64,000 nt of DNA from Liquorilactobacillus uvarum DSM 19971 (GTDB lineage: Bacteria > Bacillota > Bacilli > Lactobacillales > Lactobacillaceae). Both the position numbers and the translations under genes were made by a program. The stretch is taken from NCBI RefSeq assembly GCF_001434935.1, contig NZ_AZEG01000011.1:1-64000 (forward strand), in the 5' to 3' direction. Shown here piece by piece: positions 27,478 to 35,957 of the stretch; position 1 is the stretch's first letter; every line of letters starts with the position of its first letter. Below the pieces are notes generated by a model. That model saw nothing but the letters and a program-made list of their open reading frames with translations, had not been told where the DNA came from and did not search any database.

Positions 27478-28383
27478 ATGGAAGAGCACAAAATTCATAC
27501 TGGCAAACGTTTTTTGCTAGTCACACTATTAAATATCATAATTACTTTATTTGAATTAGTAGGCGGACTTTTATCCGGCAGTCTGTCCTTACTTTCAGAT
27601 GCCTTTCATAATTTCAGTGATGCATTTTCAATTATTCTAAGTTATATTGCTAACCGTATAGGGAAAAGATCACCTACCGTTAAAAACACTTATGGTTTCC
27701 GCCGTGCTGAGATTCTAACAGCTCTCCTAAACTCAATTTTACTGATCGTCATATCTGCCTTTTTGCTGATTGAGGCAATCAAGCGCTTCACTCATCCTGA
27801 AGAAGTCCAAGGCGGTGTTATGTTTATCGTTGCTGTTATTAGCTTTGCAGCTAACCTTTTATCAACTATTTTAATGAATCATGATTCCAAACACAACTTA
27901 AATATCAGAGCCACCTATCTCCACCTGCTGAGCGATGCCCTCGCTTCAATCGGGGTTATAATTAGTGCTGCACTTATTATTCTCTTCAATATAAAGTGGA
28001 TTGACCCATTAATGACTCTTCTGGTTTCTTTTTATATTATCTATGAATCATTGCCAATTGTTCACAAAACTTTCACCATTTTAATGGAAGCATCTCCCAA
28101 ACTAAATTTTGAAGATATAAAAAAAGATTTGTTGACTATTCCGGAGATAACTGGCGTTCATCACCTGCACGCTTGGTTGATTGATGAAAATGAAATCATT
28201 TTATCTGTTCACGTCAATATGCCAGATCTTCCTCTAAGTCAAACTGAATGTGTTTATCTTAAAATTGAAAATATTTTAAAACAAAACTACAATGTGTCAC
28301 ATGTAACGATTCAAGCAGAATGTAATCGAGGACGCAATACTGGGCTTCTTTTGGATGAAGAAAAAAGTTTTCACAGCAATTAA
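27478..28383 (+). CDS. czcD: Cation diffusion facilitator metal exporter
   Basis: 301 aa, six transmembrane helices plus a cytoplasmic C-terminal ferredoxin-like domain. LLSDAFHNFSDAFSIIL carries the HxxxD zinc site of helix 2, and YLHLLSDALASIGV that of helix 5. The C-terminal TGVHHLHAWLIDE and HVTIQAEC are the regulatory metal sites. The ATG at 27478 has AGGAGG upstream. An ArsR-type operator in the promoter supports Zn/Cd/Co-induced efflux. Confidence 0.92.
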   Translation: MEEHKIHTGKRFLLVTLLNIIITLFELVGGLLSGSLSLLSDAFHNFSDAFSIILSYIANRIGKRSPTVKNTYGFRRAEILTALLNSILLIVISAFLLIEAIKRFTHPEEVQGGVMFIVAVISFAANLLSTILMNHDSKHNLNIRATYLHLLSDALASIGVIISAALIILFNIKWIDPLMTLLVSFYIIYESLPIVHKTFTILMEASPKLNFEDIKKDLLTIPEITGVHHLHAWLIDENEIILSVHVNMPDLPLSQTECVYLKIENILKQNYNVSHVTIQAECNRGRNTGLLLDEEKSFHSN

Positions 28384-28424
28384 AATATCAGCATTAGGCA
28401 CATCCTTTAAATAATCTAGTATTT

Positions 28425-28458
28425 AATATCTTGAATAAAATTCTCAAGATATTTTTTT
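28425..28458 (+). terminator. Terminator of the CDF exporter gene
   Basis: AATATCTTGA pairs with TCAAGATATT across an 8-nt loop and is followed by TTTTTT. Confidence 0.85.
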
Positions 28459-28889
28459 GTGTAAATTTTACCATTCTATCGCTATTCATAAAAACACTTG
28501 ATGGTCGTTTGCTGCGCTGCTGCATGAAACATTATTGTTCCAAACCCATTATCTTTCTGCAAAGACATATTTGCTTAGAATCATCAGCTCCTTATATCGA
28601 GGTACACTATTTAGTTGCCTTACATTGTAAAATCGGCACTGCTTTTGTAATTTTAGTAGTTAGATGGCTGTCTTTTTGGGATAAAAAGGTATGGCTATTC
28701 AAATCAGATCTCTTTTCTACCCTGCTTTTTTTAGTTTACTTGAGCAACACCTCCCAAAACTAAAACCGTGTTACCCTCGCGAAGACACGAAGCATTTTCA
28801 CCAGCCCAAACAAAAAGATTCAGTTCGAAAAGCTGAAATTAATCAGTTCTTCTCACCAAATCTAATCTTAATCTGCCAAAAAGCAGCTA
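28459..28889. other. Unassigned intergenic stretch
   Basis: About 430 nt between convergent genes. Plus-strand frames contain only low-complexity ORFs without Shine-Dalgarno sites. On the minus strand a 34-codon open stretch near 28750-28850 reads NLFVWAGENASCLREGN and looks protein-like, but lacks a start and ends quickly. It may be a gene remnant; I could not identify it. Confidence 0.35.
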
Positions 28890-29387
28890 CTAATCTGTAT
28901 GTTCTCTTAAAAAAGCTAGTGCTTTCTGATAGTCAGGTTCATTGGACTGTTCGGTTATCAACTCACGGTAAGCAACTCTGCCTTTTTTATCCAAGATCCA
29001 AATACTGCGTGCATCATTTCCAGTTTTTTCAACATAAATTCCTAATTTTTTTCCCAGTTGACCGTTAAGATCAGATAACAACTTCATTCTTTCTACGCCT
29101 TCAGCTGCACACCATTGTTGCTGTTTTGCAACAGAATTGGTGGATATAGTATAAAAACCAATATTTTCAAATTTATCTGCTTCTTGATTAAACTTTTTTG
29201 TTGATAAACTGCACACACGTGTATCAATATCAGGCACAATGCTAATCAACACATACTTTCCCTTTAGGTCCGAAGCATCTACACGTTCAAAATTCCCAGA
29301 GTCTAAAGAAACACTAGGGAATACTTCTCCTATTCCATAAGGATTCCCATTAGTTCTCCCTAATTCTCCATGCCGCGTAATTTCCAT
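28890..29387 (-). CDS. tpx: Thiol peroxidase
   Basis: 165 aa atypical 2-Cys peroxiredoxin that reduces H2O2 and organic peroxides with thioredoxin. Peroxidatic Cys is in PDIDTRVCSLSTKKFN and the resolving Cys in QQWCAAEG. GKYVLISIVP precedes the active site. The start at 29387 (MEITRHG) has AGAGGG 9 nt upstream; upstream in-frame codons are unsupported. A peroxide-removing enzyme fits an organism with H2O2-forming pyruvate oxidase. Confidence 0.93.
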   Translation of the reverse strand: MEITRHGELGRTNGNPYGIGEVFPSVSLDSGNFERVDASDLKGKYVLISIVPDIDTRVCSLSTKKFNQEADKFENIGFYTISTNSVAKQQQWCAAEGVERMKLLSDLNGQLGKKLGIYVEKTGNDARSIWILDKKGRVAYRELITEQSNEPDYQKALAFLREHTD

Positions 29388-29579
29388 CCTAATCATCCCT
29401 CTCAACAAGTAAAGATTCCCATATTTTGACAATTAAAAACACGAAAATTATACAATAAATCACAAATAAAGCCAAAAATATGCTTCAATATTGCCACTTT
29501 ATTCGTGCAAATTTCAACCTTTGACAAAATTTTGTTTGTACTTAAATAATTAAAACCTGTCAAATTTGCGAAGAACCTT

Positions 29580-30140
29580 TTAACAATATATACCACTAAG
29601 AATCATTTTATATAGTGTCCTGATTGCTGCTTTAAAACTGAGTCCCTTTGATACAAGGTAATTATTTTGTAGAAATTTACGTGTTGTTTGTTGTATCATC
29701 AGCAGCAAGACATCTTTTTCTGTCCCCGTCAATATGCGTACATGCGGATCACCTATAAAAAGATCGTATAGTTTTTTCCCAAATTCATCAAGATGATTAT
29801 TTAATTTTGCCCACTGTTGTGGGTATCTTTTTTCCAAGGTTTTCGCATGTTTGATTATTTTGTCCACATGTTGAGCGCCAGGGAATTCAATAAGATATCT
29901 CTGCAGCATTTCATCCGGTGAAAGCCTTGCTCCTTTAGGTACTCCACTGGCACCAAGATAGATGTCTTTAAAAATAAAATCAATTGCTTTATCAATAATC
30001 ATCTCTTTGCTCTCAAACATCTTATAAATTGTCCTCTTGCTCACTTTTAGTTTCGAGGCAAGTTCTGCAGTTGTAAAAGACGGTCCTTTTTCTTCGATAA
30101 GATGAAGAACGGCTAAATATATTTCATCACTAATACCCAT
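29580..30140 (-). CDS. TetR family transcriptional regulator
   Basis: 186 aa. N-terminal helix-turn-helix (about 20-45) reads FTTAELASKLKVSKRTIYKMFESKEMIIDKAIDF, the classical TetR pattern. The C-terminal ligand domain is unlike any I can name. AAAGGGGG precedes the ATG. No obvious target gene is adjacent: thiol peroxidase lies downstream on the same strand and a phosphatase is divergent. It may regulate itself or the divergent phosphatase. Confidence 0.85.
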   Translation of the reverse strand: MGISDEIYLAVLHLIEEKGPSFTTAELASKLKVSKRTIYKMFESKEMIIDKAIDFIFKDIYLGASGVPKGARLSPDEMLQRYLIEFPGAQHVDKIIKHAKTLEKRYPQQWAKLNNHLDEFGKKLYDLFIGDPHVRILTGTEKDVLLLMIQQTTRKFLQNNYLVSKGLSFKAAIRTLYKMILSGIYC

Positions 30141-30376
30141 TTTATCCCCCTTTCATGTGCTAATTAGCTTATTTCAAAGAATACCATATTTCATGCGTTT
30201 TCTACTAGAAAGAACCGAGATTAAAATATCTATCTTCATTATTTTCGACAGAAAAACTTTTGAATTATTAGTTTTTATAAGGAAATTTTTGGGAAATAAA
30301 GCTGTGATGCTGTATAATCTTTTCTGAAAGCAAGTACAATTAATCTAAAATACTACTTAAATAGGGGCTGAAATAC

Positions 30377-31138
30377 GTGGTACATGACAAAAAGTTTATT
30401 CACACCGATATCACAAACTTTAGAGATATTGGCGGCTATCAAACAAGTGATGGACATCTGAAAGCAGGCATTTTTTTCCGCAGTGGTGAACTATACAACT
30501 TAAAACCCCAAAATATCGATTTTCTCAGCAACACTATTCATTTAAAAAAAATCTATGATTTTCGGAGGCCAGAAGAAATCAATAATCGTCCTGATACGAA
30601 TATTGAGAATATTTTGTATGAAAATATTAACTTGATGTCTTCACCTGGTCAAGCTAATCCTAGCCTGAAAAATATGGTTATTGCGTCCAATATTGAAGAA
30701 CATATGCTTTCAGTATATTCTGAACTTGTGCTCAGCCCTTCTTCTCAGAGAGGCTATCATCAATTTTTGGTTGAACTTTTAAACAGTACTGAACCCATAA
30801 TCTTTCACTGCTTTGCTGGGAAAGATCGGACTGGTTTTGCTGCCGCTCTTCTTTTAAAGATCGCGGGTGTTTCTGAAGCTGATATCTTCGAAGACTATCT
30901 TTTAACAAATAAAGCTCGTAAAAAAGAAAATGCACAAATTCTAACTCGTTTCCAAAAAACGTTATCCCCAGAGAAACTCTCTGCATTAAATGTTTCACTC
31001 AACGTGAAGGCTGCTTACCTAGCACATGCATTTGATTTGGTCAAACAGCGTTATGGTGCATTTAACACCTATTTAGAAAAAGGGCTCCAGCTCCCGGCCA
31101 ACTATATTTCTAACTTTCGTGAGATGTATATTAAATAA
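30377..31138 (+). CDS. Protein tyrosine phosphatase (Y_phosphatase3 type)
   Basis: 253 aa. FRDIGGYQTSDGHLKAGIFFRSGEL is the N-terminal family signature, and HCFAGKDRTGFAAALLL is the P-loop with catalytic Cys, Lys and Arg (C-x5-R). Secreted relatives in pathogens dephosphorylate phosphoinositides and phosphotyrosine; this protein has no signal peptide. It starts with GTG at 30377 behind AGGGG; no in-frame ATG lies nearby. It is monocistronic and ends at a strong terminator. Confidence 0.88.
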   Translation: MVHDKKFIHTDITNFRDIGGYQTSDGHLKAGIFFRSGELYNLKPQNIDFLSNTIHLKKIYDFRRPEEINNRPDTNIENILYENINLMSSPGQANPSLKNMVIASNIEEHMLSVYSELVLSPSSQRGYHQFLVELLNSTEPIIFHCFAGKDRTGFAAALLLKIAGVSEADIFEDYLLTNKARKKENAQILTRFQKTLSPEKLSALNVSLNVKAAYLAHAFDLVKQRYGAFNTYLEKGLQLPANYISNFREMYIK

Positions 31139-31160
31139 AAAATTTTTTTAGTCTACGAAG

Positions 31161-31202
31161 CACATCCAGAGCCCTTAATCAGCAAATTGGATGTGTTTTT
31201 TT
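31161..31202 (+). terminator. Terminator of the phosphatase gene
   Basis: CACATCCA pairs with TGGATGTG and is followed by seven T. A second hairpin with arms GCAGTCTG and CAGACTGC (31203-31229) comes directly after it. Confidence 0.85.
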
Positions 31203-31368
31203 GCAGTCTGGTCACAAATTTCAGACTGCAGTCTTAATCTAATTCTCCTGCAATTAACATATTCCAATTTTTATACCTCGCATTATTATTTTTAATCAAA
31301 ATCAGAAAATATTGTCCTTACGCAAAAGATCCCCGATTTTTTATACTTAATCCTAATGAACCATTTCC

Positions 31369-31426
31369 TTTACACTTTTATTTTTTCTGCCGTTATTAAA
31401 CTTGTAAGATGTCGCGACACTTACAA
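31369..31426 (+). promoter_or_regulatory. Promoter with palindromic operator for the DUF1659/DUF2922 pair
   Basis: TTTACA (31369-31374), 18-nt spacer, TTATTA (31393-31398). A near-perfect palindrome at 31402-31426 follows: TTGTAAG, then A, the self-complementary core TGTCGCGACA (31410-31419), then CTTACAA. Position just below the -10 suggests a repressor site. I do not recognise the regulator. The rest of the 31139-31459 gap is two hairpins and AT-rich sequence. Confidence 0.55.
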
Positions 31427-31459
31427 AAAAGCTTATAAAAATTGAAAGGAGTCATTCAT

Positions 31460-31660
31460 ATGAGTACAACGTGGATTAAAACAAGTTTAAACACTGTATC
31501 AGTTTCGAGTGACGGCGAAAAACGCAAACGTAGTTTCAACAATATTAAAGCTGCTGCTACTGATCAGGAAATTGTTGAATTTGGTAAAATATTGTCCTTA
31601 TTGACTGGAACCTCGACAGATGAACTTAAATTAACAACTGTTAACGACATTAGTGCCTAA
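31460..31660 (+). CDS. DUF1659 domain protein
   Basis: 66 aa, small soluble protein of unknown function (DUF1659), starting MSTTWIKTSLNTV behind GAAAGGAG. It is followed 25 nt downstream by a DUF2922 gene; the two domains are often found together in Firmicutes. A palindromic operator controls the pair. No function can be assigned. Confidence 0.8.
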   Translation: MSTTWIKTSLNTVSVSSDGEKRKRSFNNIKAAATDQEIVEFGKILSLLTGTSTDELKLTTVNDISA

Positions 31661-31685
31661 CCGGTGCAATTAAGGAGGCTTTTAT

Positions 31686-31916
31686 ATGAAACAACTAGAT
31701 TTGGTATTTGCTGGTCAAACCGGTCAGATAAAACATCATTTCCGTTTAAACTATCTGAACAATAATCTGAACAAAGAAACCGTTGAAAAAGCAATGCAAG
31801 ATATCGCTGAGTTGGGCATATTCATCGATAAAAAAGGTGAAAAGCTCTATGCTCATCCACTTTCCGCACAATATGTCGACAAGCAAGAAACGCCAATTAT
31901 CACAGAAACAAAATAA
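31686..31916 (+). CDS. DUF2922 domain protein
   Basis: 76 aa, DUF2922 family (LDLVFAGQTGQIKHHFRLNYLNNNLNKETVEKAM). AAGGAGG precedes the ATG. It is the second gene of a two-gene operon with the DUF1659 protein and ends before a bidirectional hairpin. Function is unknown. Confidence 0.8.
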   Translation: MKQLDLVFAGQTGQIKHHFRLNYLNNNLNKETVEKAMQDIAELGIFIDKKGEKLYAHPLSAQYVDKQETPIITETK

Positions 31917-31965
31917 ATTTTTAACGCATATTAAACCACATTAATTCATATAATGTAAAACTAAA

Positions 31966-32012
31966 ATAAGGGGACTGGGTCAAAAGTTAAATTTTGATCT
32001 AGTTCCCTTATT
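31966..32012. repeat. Dispersed hairpin copy 3 / bidirectional terminator
   Basis: AATAAGGGGACTGGGTCAAA pairs with TTTGATCTAGTTCCCTTATT, with GTTAAA at the tip. It lies between convergent genes. Its left flank (TTAATTCATATAATG) matches the flanks of copies 2 and 4. The remaining gap to 32212 holds nothing I recognise. Confidence 0.85.
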
Positions 32013-32212
32013 CATTCTGTACAAGTGTGTCCCGTAATTCAAAGTTCTCCATCTAACTTTGAACTGCCCGTGGCAAAAAACAAGCTATGTTTGTAATTTC
32101 ACATCAATACTTAAACCTTACCGACTTGTGTCATAGGCCTCTGCCATGTTTTTTGCAATTCTTTAAAACTTATATCCTTCTAACCTCGTTTTTGCATTAT
32201 TTAAATACAAAG

Positions 32213-32818
32213 CTAATCACCGATAACCTTGAAGCGTTGATCATCAACCGCGTATTGTTTTTCTCCCGGCAAAGCTTCGATTGACCCAAATGGCATTTCT
32301 GCACGCAAAACCCAGCTTTCAGGCACATCAAAAGCTTCTTTAATCTGATCATCAATTAAGGGATTATAATGCTGTAAACTCGCTCCAATTTTGTTTTCTG
32401 CCAAGGCTGTCCATATGCTCAGTTGTGCCCCACCTAATCCCTGCTCTGACCAATCTTGGAAATTATTAGCATATAAACTAAATTGTTTTTTATTTTGATC
32501 AACAATTGACTGATCAGTGAAAAGAAGAACTGTTCCAAAACCAGCCTTAAAACTATCAACCTTTTCTTTTGTCTTAGCATAGGCTTCCTCTGTAGGGACC
32601 TCTGACTTCAGTCTTTTAGCAACAATATCCCAAACTTTTTCTGATGCTGAACCAAATAAAATACCAGCTTTGATAGTCTGATTATTGAAAGCTGTTGGAG
32701 ATTCTCTCACAGCTTTTTTGATCAACTCTGCGATTTCTTCTTTGGGTTGTTTGACATTTCGACCCAAAGCGTAAATAGAACGGCGATTTTTTAAAAATTC
32801 TATATATTTATCATTCAT
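32213..32818 (-). CDS. Nitroreductase family protein (Frm2/HBN1 subgroup)
   Basis: 201 aa flavin enzyme reducing nitro compounds or quinones with NAD(P)H. FLKNRRSIYALGRNV is the FMN phosphate contact, and ESPTAFNNQTIKAGILFGSASEKVW is typical of the small Frm2-like subgroup. The start at 32818 has GGGAG upstream. The promoter TTGACA-N17-TATAAT is followed by a 27-nt dyad shared with pyruvate oxidase and the NmrA-type gene, which suggests redox- or electrophile-responsive control. Confidence 0.88.
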   Translation of the reverse strand: MNDKYIEFLKNRRSIYALGRNVKQPKEEIAELIKKAVRESPTAFNNQTIKAGILFGSASEKVWDIVAKRLKSEVPTEEAYAKTKEKVDSFKAGFGTVLLFTDQSIVDQNKKQFSLYANNFQDWSEQGLGGAQLSIWTALAENKIGASLQHYNPLIDDQIKEAFDVPESWVLRAEMPFGSIEALPGEKQYAVDDQRFKVIGD

Positions 32819-32847
32819 AATAAGTTCTCCCTCAGTAAATTTCATTT

Positions 32848-32874
32848 TTAATGTTACTTTTTTGTTAACATGTT
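32848..32874 (-). promoter_or_regulatory. Probable Rrf2-type operator of nitroreductase (site A)
   Basis: Minus strand AACATGTTA-N9-TAACATTAA. The left arm is identical to the perfect dyad at 52319-52345, the right arm to the pox site. It starts 2 nt below the -10. Confidence 0.6.
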
Positions 32875-32876
32875 TT

Positions 32877-32905
32877 ATTATATTTAATTATTTGCTTCTT
32901 GTCAA
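32877..32905 (-). promoter_or_regulatory. Nitroreductase promoter
   Basis: Minus strand TTGACA (32900-32905), 17-nt spacer, TATAAT (32877-32882): consensus sigma-A promoter. Confidence 0.8.
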
Positions 32906-32923
32906 CTACAAAATAAATTTTAA

Positions 32924-32979
32924 TAAAAAAACTCTTTACCAGACTATCGAAACAAGCTCTCAATAGTTTGATAAAAAGT
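32924..32979 (-). terminator. Terminator of the VIT1 pair
   Basis: On the minus strand ACTTTTTATCAAACTAT pairs with ATAGTCTGGTAAAGAGT and is followed by TTTTTTT. Confidence 0.75.
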
Positions 32980-33005
32980 CTATCCAATTTATTCGATTTG
33001 TTGAA

Positions 33006-33707
33006 CTATAGTATAATTCCGACACTATAATGAATAATCATTGTCAAAATACCCACCAGAAGATTGCGAATAATTGCAACTTTAACTAAGCCATTACCAA
33101 GTTTCGCACTTAAAAACCCAGTTAGTGATACAGACAGGCATACTGCCAAAATTGTTGCTGGCCACTGGTATGCAGTTGGGCTAAGTGTCATTGCTGCTAA
33201 GGGAAAAACTCCACCAGCTGCTGCTGAAAAGAGTGAAGAAATCGCTGCTTTCCATGGATTCATATAATGTCCAAGTTTAAGTCCATGCTTAACATCAATT
33301 ATAGTCTGTAATGGTTTTTTAGCCATTAAATCCTCTGCAATTTGTTTCGCCGTTACATCCGTAACACCCCTAGCCATATAATACTTCTGTACGCTTTTAA
33401 CCTCTGCAGCATAATTGTGCTTCAACAAGCCCCGTTCTTCTCCAACCGCAGCTCGTTCAGTTTCCTTTTGTGCACTTACAGAGGCATACTCTCCAGATGC
33501 CATCGAAAAAGCACAGGCCATTAAATCAGCTATTCCGGCAATAAAAATTGTAAATTGATTTGGAGTTGCTACTGCAACACTAAACAATACTCCAACAACT
33601 GTCAAAATTCCGTCATTTGAACCTAGCACACCTGCGCGCAAAGTATTTAGCTTTTCATCCATTGTTTCACTTTCATTAGTTTCTTTTTTCTTCACTAGAA
33701 TATCCAT
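33006..33707 (-). CDS. VIT1/CCC1 family metal transporter (second copy)
   Basis: 233 aa, five predicted membrane helices: LRAGVLGSNDGILTVVGVLFSV, IFIAGIADLMACAFSMASGEYASVSAQKETE, and three C-terminal helices. The soluble middle has the amphipathic E-rich helix with conserved Glu that binds iron in this family. It moves Fe2+ or Mn2+ out of the cytosol in plant and yeast homologues; direction in bacteria is presumed the same. The Shine-Dalgarno GGTGAG is rather distant from the ATG. It is 29 nt downstream of its paralogue, clearly one operon. Confidence 0.88.
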   Translation of the reverse strand: MDILVKKKETNESETMDEKLNTLRAGVLGSNDGILTVVGVLFSVAVATPNQFTIFIAGIADLMACAFSMASGEYASVSAQKETERAAVGEERGLLKHNYAAEVKSVQKYYMARGVTDVTAKQIAEDLMAKKPLQTIIDVKHGLKLGHYMNPWKAAISSLFSAAAGGVFPLAAMTLSPTAYQWPATILAVCLSVSLTGFLSAKLGNGLVKVAIIRNLLVGILTMIIHYSVGIIL

Positions 33708-33736
33708 CGTTTGATATTACTCACCTTTCAACTCCA

Positions 33737-34414
33737 TTAACTTCCAATTAAACTCCCAATTACGTATGTAACAACCATTGTCAGAATTCCTGAAGTAACA
33801 TTGCGCAAAACACCTTGGCCCCTATTAGCATTACCCAATACTGCCGCACTATATCCAGTAAATGAGAGCGCTATAATTACAGCTGCAAATGTTGCTGCAA
33901 TGCGAATTCCATTTGGGAACAATGATATTGCCAGTAAAGGAAGAATTGATCCCAGAGGAAAAGCTATCATTGAGGCCATTGCAGCCGCATAAGGACTGGT
34001 AAACTCATTAACTTCAAAACCATAGCGTTCACGAACCGTTGTTACTAAAGCATCCTTTTGCATCATTTCTTCAGTTGCTTTTTTAGCAAGCCGCTCACTA
34101 ATACCTTGTTCCAGATAGTTGTGTTTCACAAATTCAAATTCTTTTTCATAATTGTCTTTCAGTGCCTGTTCTTGATGCATAACCGCCCTTTTCTGAGCAT
34201 CCTTTTGAGTGTTGACGGAAACATACTCTCCCATTGCCATTGAAACCGTTCCGGCCAACATTCCAGCAATACCTGAAATGAAAATGGCATAACTGTTAGT
34301 CGTTGCTCCGGCAACCCCGATTACAATACCAGCAACCGAAAGAATTCCGTCATTTGCCCCCATTACAGCAGCGCGCATCACGTTAACGCGTTGTGCTAAA
34401 CTCTTCTCTTCCAA
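33737..34414 (-). CDS. VIT1/CCC1 family metal transporter (first copy)
   Basis: 225 aa, same architecture as the next gene. VMRAAVMGANDGILSVAGIVIGV and SMAMGEYVSVNTQKDAQKRA are the family signatures. It starts with TTG at 34414, supported by AGGGAGAG 7 nt upstream; no in-frame ATG fits the N-terminus. Two tandem copies imply a strong need for Fe/Mn export or storage, consistent with nearby Dps. Confidence 0.88.
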   Translation of the reverse strand: MEEKSLAQRVNVMRAAVMGANDGILSVAGIVIGVAGATTNSYAIFISGIAGMLAGTVSMAMGEYVSVNTQKDAQKRAVMHQEQALKDNYEKEFEFVKHNYLEQGISERLAKKATEEMMQKDALVTTVRERYGFEVNEFTSPYAAAMASMIAFPLGSILPLLAISLFPNGIRIAATFAAVIIALSFTGYSAAVLGNANRGQGVLRNVTSGILTMVVTYVIGSLIGS

Positions 34415-34577
34415 AGTCAGTCTCTCCCTAATTCCTCTTTTTAATTTAGAATTTTTATAATATAGTAATCATTATATTCTGTTATATGTAAAAAGTAAAC
34501 TAATACTTACTATAATTTAATCAACTATAAGTTTTAAATAGATTAAATTATAGTTTCAAGCACCCTACAGAAAAATC

Positions 34578-34606
34578 TTGACACATTGCTTACTAGGTTA
34601 TATAAC
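34578..34606 (+). promoter_or_regulatory. Promoter of the YczE-like gene
   Basis: TTGACA (34578-34583), 17-nt spacer, TATAAC (34601-34606). Because transcription must start near 34613, the in-frame TTG at 34586 cannot be the start codon. Confidence 0.75.
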
Positions 34607-34657
34607 TTAGCATGTGTTATTTTGTACGTATCTATTATCCTTTTAAATTTTCAAGAG

Positions 34658-35329
34658 GTGAATATCATCAAGAACTCTATTCAAATTCGTTTACTCGGTC
34701 TTATCGGAGGCTTACTTTTAAATGCTTTCGGCAATGGTTTATGTATTTCAGGAAACGCAGGAAGCGGCCTTTGGACGGCCTCTGCCGTTAACTTGAGCAA
34801 ATTAACAAACACAAGTGTCGGTGTGATTCTTTTTGCACTTGGAATGATAAATATTTTAACTAACCAAATTTTGATACATCATTGGGATATTCGGCGTTTC
34901 ATAGGTGAATTTTGCTTCATTTTCTTCTTCAGTTATTTTGTAAATACCTTTGCTCAATTTTTCAATTATCTTGGTATACCAACTCTCCCCTTCCTTATAC
35001 GCGGCCTCATCTCTTGTTTAGGTGTTGTTTTCTTTTGCACCGCAATCTCTCTTTATCAACGTGCCAACATCATTATGCATCCTAATGACGACACAACTAA
35101 TCTGCTGCGTTTTTTATATCTGAAAGGAAATTCAACTGCCGCACAACTGCTTGACTTCATTGTTCCGATAGTCATAATCATTTTTTGTGCCATTTTCTCG
35201 CATAAGTTATTTGCCGTTAACATTGCAACTTTATTTTCTTTCCTATTTAATGGCTTAATTATTGCAGAAGCCGATCGTTTAATTTTTCCGCAATTAAAAC
35301 ATAATTTCAAAAAAAATGAGCAGCATTGA
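34658..35329 (+). CDS. YczE/YitT-type membrane protein
   Basis: About 220 aa, six hydrophobic segments: LLGLIGGLLLNAFGNGLCISGNAGSGLWTASAVNL is the N-terminal family pattern. Function of the family is poorly known. The start is problematic. A clear Shine-Dalgarno AGAGGTG ends at 34660 and the codon at ideal spacing (34667) is ATC, giving (M)KNSIQIRLLGL. The alternative GTG at 34658 is part of the Shine-Dalgarno and has nothing upstream. I give 34658 as the outer limit. It is monocistronic and sits before dps. Confidence 0.7.
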   Translation: MNIIKNSIQIRLLGLIGGLLLNAFGNGLCISGNAGSGLWTASAVNLSKLTNTSVGVILFALGMINILTNQILIHHWDIRRFIGEFCFIFFFSYFVNTFAQFFNYLGIPTLPFLIRGLISCLGVVFFCTAISLYQRANIIMHPNDDTTNLLRFLYLKGNSTAAQLLDFIVPIVIIIFCAIFSHKLFAVNIATLFSFLFNGLIIAEADRLIFPQLKHNFKKNEQH

Positions 35330-35477
35330 GTATACTAACTTCGCCTTTCTTTTTGAATATCTTTCGATAGCTCCTACATACCCGGAAACGCGTATTGTTT
35401 GTATGTCTAAAGAAGACCATCTATAATTAAAATGTAAGTGTAATGGTTATTGAATTGAAAGGAAAGGTGATTTTTTT

Positions 35478-35957
35478 ATGTTAGAAACCCATCCATATCC
35501 AAAAACAATAAAACAGCTTAATCAACTTTTGGCTGATTTAACACAGCTTCAAACCAACATCCAACAGACTCATTGGTATATGCGCGGTCCGGAATTCTTT
35601 CGCCTTCATCCATTAATGGATGAATACAAGGATCAGTTAGCTGAACAGTTGGATGAGTTGGCTGAACGTCTGATTGCTTTGGGCGGTTCACCGATTGCAA
35701 CAACTCATGAATTTATGGATAATACAGGCCTTCCAGACGATGAAATCAGTTTTGGACAATTTGATTTACCTGAACTGATGCAGCGTCTACTGAAACAATT
35801 TAAGTATCTCCGTGATCAATATCAAAAGGGGATTGAAATTACAGATGATGAGAAGGACTTTCCTACACAGGATATCTTAAATGGCTATAAAGCCGAAGCC
35901 GATAAAAATATTTGGATGATTAGTGCTTTTCTTGATAAGGGACCTTTAAACAAGTAG
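35478..35957 (+). CDS. dps: Dps family ferritin-like protein
   Basis: 159 aa mini-ferritin that oxidises and stores Fe2+ with H2O2 and may shield DNA. The intersubunit ferroxidase ligands are visible: His in QQTHWYMRGPEFF, and Asp/Glu in LMDEYKDQLAEQLDELAERL; LGGSPIAT follows as usual. Shine-Dalgarno GAAAGGAAAGGTGA lies upstream. It is downstream of two VIT1 genes in an iron-handling neighbourhood. Confidence 0.92.
   Translation: MLETHPYPKTIKQLNQLLADLTQLQTNIQQTHWYMRGPEFFRLHPLMDEYKDQLAEQLDELAERLIALGGSPIATTHEFMDNTGLPDDEISFGQFDLPELMQRLLKQFKYLRDQYQKGIEITDDEKDFPTQDILNGYKAEADKNIWMISAFLDKGPLNK

Noticed and set aside
28431-28763. 110-codon plus-strand ORF after the CDF gene
   Set aside because: It begins in the terminator stem and has no Shine-Dalgarno or recognisable domain.
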